This document shows positions 61,601 through 64,000 of a stretch of DNA of 64,000 nucleotides, in pieces. Under the pieces are notes generated by a model. The model did not search any database. It was not told where the DNA came from and worked only from the letters and a program-made list of their open reading frames with translations. The stretch comes from Tenebrio molitor. Lineage: Eukaryota; Arthropoda; Insecta; Coleoptera; Tenebrionidae. The stretch is taken from assembly GCF_963966145.1 (NCBI RefSeq), contig NC_091054.1, positions 2,232,001 through 2,296,000 on the forward strand. Direction: 5' to 3'. Each line of letters begins with the position of its first letter. The stretch's first letter is position 1. The translations under genes were made by a program, and so were the position numbers.

Positions 61601-61785
61601 GTTGGATTGCCCTTGTCAAGGCGCTTCTTCTGAATCGAAAAAAAATTACCTGAATTTCTTCGTTTTAGAGAAAATCGCAAAAAAACAAAAAATCCATATT
61701 TTTGGCTCCCACTGCAAAAAATGGGTTCAATGGCCGGAACTTTTACTATACCTGAATTCAACTGACCCTATACAATAACTGACAC

Positions 61786-61944
61786 CTACTAATTTTGGTG
61801 CCAATTGGAGCAAAGGTTTTGAAAAAATAGGTAATTTTATTCAATTTTTCGTTGATGATTACTTCAGCAAAAAGGCACCGATGGAAAAGTTTCTTTGTGG
61901 AAAATATTTGTTCTAAATTAGTTAAACTTTTCTGCCCCTTTTTA
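61786..61944. other. Right edge of the array
   Basis: The last satellite sequence ends at about 61785 (AATAACTGACA) and unique sequence begins. No element ends are seen at this edge, unlike the left one. Confidence 0.5.
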
Positions 61945-63037
61945 CTAATGTCTGGCCACAGTTTTCGAAAAAAATGGTGTTTGATAGTCGATTGCAAAAT
62001 CCTTTTGTATTTTCGAATGATTTTTTTTAATTTCTCCCCGTTCCTTTCTCTCCCTCTCTCTCATTTTGCTACATCCATTCGACATGTGCTCGATTGTCTC
62101 TGTCTCATCATAACACATTTTGCACCTTCTTTCCTTTCCTTCCATCCAATATCTGTTTTATCTCTCCTAATTCCCACATCTGAATCTTGCCATCATTTTT
62201 CTCTCTTTTGCATTCTCTTTCCCCAGATACTCCGGAATTTCCTCTTCCACTTCCTCACTGGCATACCCTTTTCTCTGATAATAGTTTTCTCTCTCTCTCC
62301 TTTTTCTCCGTGTTCTTTTTCTTTTCTCTCCAGCATTCTTCCCTTGCCTCCAATTTGTCTTCAAACTTTGCCGCTCTCTTCCCTCACTATGCAACCTGGT
62401 GTTTTTCTGTCCACTCCTAGCATCCTTCTCAAATATTTTTCTTGTACTTTCTCTGCCTCTTCTTGTTCCTTCTATATCCCCAGATCTCTGCTCCCTACAT
62501 CAGTACACTCTCTACCATACTTTCAAACATCATCATTAATAACCTCCCCACTTTCTCTCTCCTATTCCCCAAACACATCCCACATTCCCTTTCTTCACCT
62601 TATCCGTAGCTCTTTCCTTCAATGTATAACCCAAGTATTTGAACTCCTTTACTTGTTGTATTTTCCTTCCTTCCCATTTCCACTCATTCTCTCCACTCTT
62701 CCTTGAACACCATCATTTTCGTCTTTTCAACATTCACTTCCAGTCTTTTCTTTCTCACATACTGCCCCATGCTCTTCATCATTTCTTTCGTTTCTCTTTC
62801 GCTCTTTGCCACAATTTGCCACAATTACCAAGTAATCCGCAAACACCAGGCTCCAAACTGTCTCTCTACCTACCACACTTCCTCCCGTATCTGTCACATA
62901 TATCGTAAATAGCAGGGGGCTAAGGAGACAGCCCTGTCTGACTCCCTTTGCCGTCTCAAACTATTCACCTTCTTTCTCTTCCAGCTTCACTTTGTTTTTT
63001 GTTTTACGTACCATCTTCCGTACCAGCCATTCGCTTA

Positions 63038-63072
<35 letters not shown>

Positions 63073-63780
63073 CACTCAAACATTTTCTCTCTATCTACCT
63101 TGTTCTGAAGTCTACAAACAATGCATACATCCTCCTCCCTTTCTTCTTTAATTCATTCTTTGATAAATGATCCAGGATGTATACATTGTACATGGTACCC
63201 CCTTTCTTTCTGAATCCTGCTTGACTGTCCGGTATCACTACCTTTTCTTCAATCTCTCTTCATTCGTCCGCTCAAAATTGACGCAAACAAATTATACCCG
63301 GTGTTTATCAGAGTTATTCCGCGGTAGTTTTCTACTTTATTTTTCTCGCCCTTTTTGTAAATACTCCATTCGTCACTTCAACCAGTCTCTCTACTATTCC
63401 TTCTGTCCCATACATCTATGCTTCATTCTGCACTCCGCCCCTTCCCGGTGCCCTTCTCTTTTTCAGTTTCCAGATTTATTTCCTACCTCTTCTACTGTGA
63501 TTTTTGTTCCTTCTGGTGCTGTCTGCTTCTTCTTCATTTCTATTTCTATCCTTCCTTTTTCCTTTTTCCCTTCCAGAAGTTGCATGAAGTACTCTTCCCA
63601 TTCTCGCATTGTTATTTCCTCGCTCAATGATACCTTTTTCTTTCTCTACCTCTCTTTCTGTTTATGTATTCCTATACCACCTTCTCTGTTCTTATTTCCT
63701 TTATCTCTTTCTCCTCCCTCTCCCTCTCTTTGTATCTTCTTTTCGGTTCTAGACGGCTATGGTACTTGCTGGTTATTTTT
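61945..63780 (-). pseudogene. 3' half of a GA-rich LINE: reverse transcriptase, decayed
   Basis: Plus strand is CT-rich; coding traces are on the minus strand, from high to low coordinates. Near 63340-63190: NYRGITLINTGYNLFASIL and IPDSQAGFRKK. Near 63180-63090: YILDHLSKNELKKKG and ALFVDFRTR (degenerate motif A). Near 62950-62830: FETAKGVRQGCLLSPLLFTI and VFADYLVIVAN, where the usual FADD or YADD catalytic pair is replaced by FADY. Near 62145-62060 a cysteine-histidine knuckle, CKMCYDETETIEHMSNGC. Stops and frameshifts separate these blocks, so it is inactive. The style matches the ORF1/endonuclease relic at 29.4-30.8 kb, but each carries only one half. Confidence 0.8.
63041..63069. repeat. 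(CT)n microsatellite
   Basis: An uninterrupted CT run of 29 bases within the reversed LINE relic, probably grown from its GA-rich coding strand. Confidence 0.95.
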
Positions 63781-64000
63781 GACTCATTTGATGACTCTAC
63801 AAGCGACAAAAATTTAAATTTCACAGTTTTTAAAACATTTATGGATGTACAGGTGTCCTCGAAATGCATGTCAAAAAAAATCGGTAGTTGGTGACGATGA
63901 ATAGAAGTTAAATATAATTTTTTTTCTAGTAAAAGTCATGTTGTTTGCTCGAATTGCTCGAGTTGAAGTAATTGAGAAAAAAGATATACCTATCTCAAAA
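63781..64000. other. Window end, nothing recognised
   Basis: AT-rich sequence without gene or repeat that I can identify. Confidence 0.4.

Larger units (their letters stand above)
54018..61785 (+). repeat. Satellite array, 24 units of about 324 bases
   Basis: Head-to-tail units with the same landmark ATATGGCAATGAATTTTGC near 54142, 54466, 54790, 55114, 55569, 55891, 56215, 56540, 56863, 57186, 57508, 57831, 58154, 58476, 58800, 59124, 59448, 59772, 60095, 60419, 60741, 60934, 61257 and 61581. The period is 322-325 bases; differences come mainly from the length of a C run (6-9) and A runs. Units are nearly identical except at the array edges. The unit before 60934 lacks about 130 bases. Each unit carries the palindrome TTTTTTCGAAAAAA and a short open frame on each strand. 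High identity over the whole array points to recent homogenisation. Confidence 0.97.

Noticed and set aside
54131..61778. Repeated 63-65-codon open frames on both strands of the satellite
   Set aside because: They recur only because the units recur. Both strands are open at once, frames break freely at A-run length changes, and the translations resemble no protein family.
54018..61785. tRNA genes suggested by the GGTTCGAATC motif
   Set aside because: No acceptor or D-arm pairing can be formed around it, so the motif alone does not make a tRNA.
54018..61785. CENP-B-box-like motif in the satellite
   Set aside because: TTTCGTTTTAGAGAAAA matches only the first half of the consensus. The required CGGG is absent.
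61852..62706. 284-codon plus-strand open frame
   Set aside because: It is antisense to the decayed LINE reverse transcriptase. Its Ser/Phe/Leu-rich translation is what a GA-rich coding strand gives in reverse.

Overview
The window looks like insect nuclear DNA, most likely a beetle and plausibly a darkling beetle. It is AT-rich. Most introns inside the genes are 48-53 bases long. The genes are spliced and clearly animal: eIF3d, Sans/USH1G, threonine aldolase and an Rrp6-type exosome nuclease. The rest is dense in small TA-flanked inverted-repeat elements, non-LTR retrotransposon relics and a long satellite array. The species assignment is inference; the gene families are read directly from translated exons.

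The gene-rich third is positions 1-22217. In order it holds a small VCP-cofactor-like gene (FAM104/VCF family, minus); an L-threonine aldolase gene (plus) whose last exon is duplicated in a form that suggests alternative terminal exons; two tandem Rrp6/EXOSC10-like genes (plus), the first of which has lost its exonuclease active site while the second keeps all five DEDDy residues; eIF3d (minus, convergent with the second Rrp6-like gene); and the Usher protein Sans/USH1G (minus), whose 4.8-kb intron 2 is packed with transposon relics. Exon boundaries were rebuilt by hand from GT/AG sites and phase. All complete models close in frame with lengths typical of their families.

Positions 22218-53766 are a gene desert. 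I found no convincing exon of a cellular gene. It holds at least a dozen short inverted-repeat elements, many flanked by TA and starting CAGGGTG as expected of Tc1/mariner-type MITEs, relics of a transposase with an HTH of the DUF4817 type, a THAP-domain transposon relic, the 5' half of a GA-rich LINE, and several GC-richer islands that could be regulatory.

Positions 54018-61785 are a satellite array of 24 head-to-tail units of about 324 bases. One unit is truncated, one carries a MITE insertion, and a three-unit block of 968 bases is duplicated. Its left edge directly abuts another inverted-repeat element. Positions about 61945-63780 hold the reverse-transcriptase half of a LINE similar in style to the one at 29.4-30.8 kb, antisense to the given strand and decayed.

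The most notable observations are the pseudo-exonuclease beside its active paralogue, the duplicated phase-matched last exon of the threonine aldolase, the array architecture, and a paralogous empty site that proves a TA target duplication for one MITE family.
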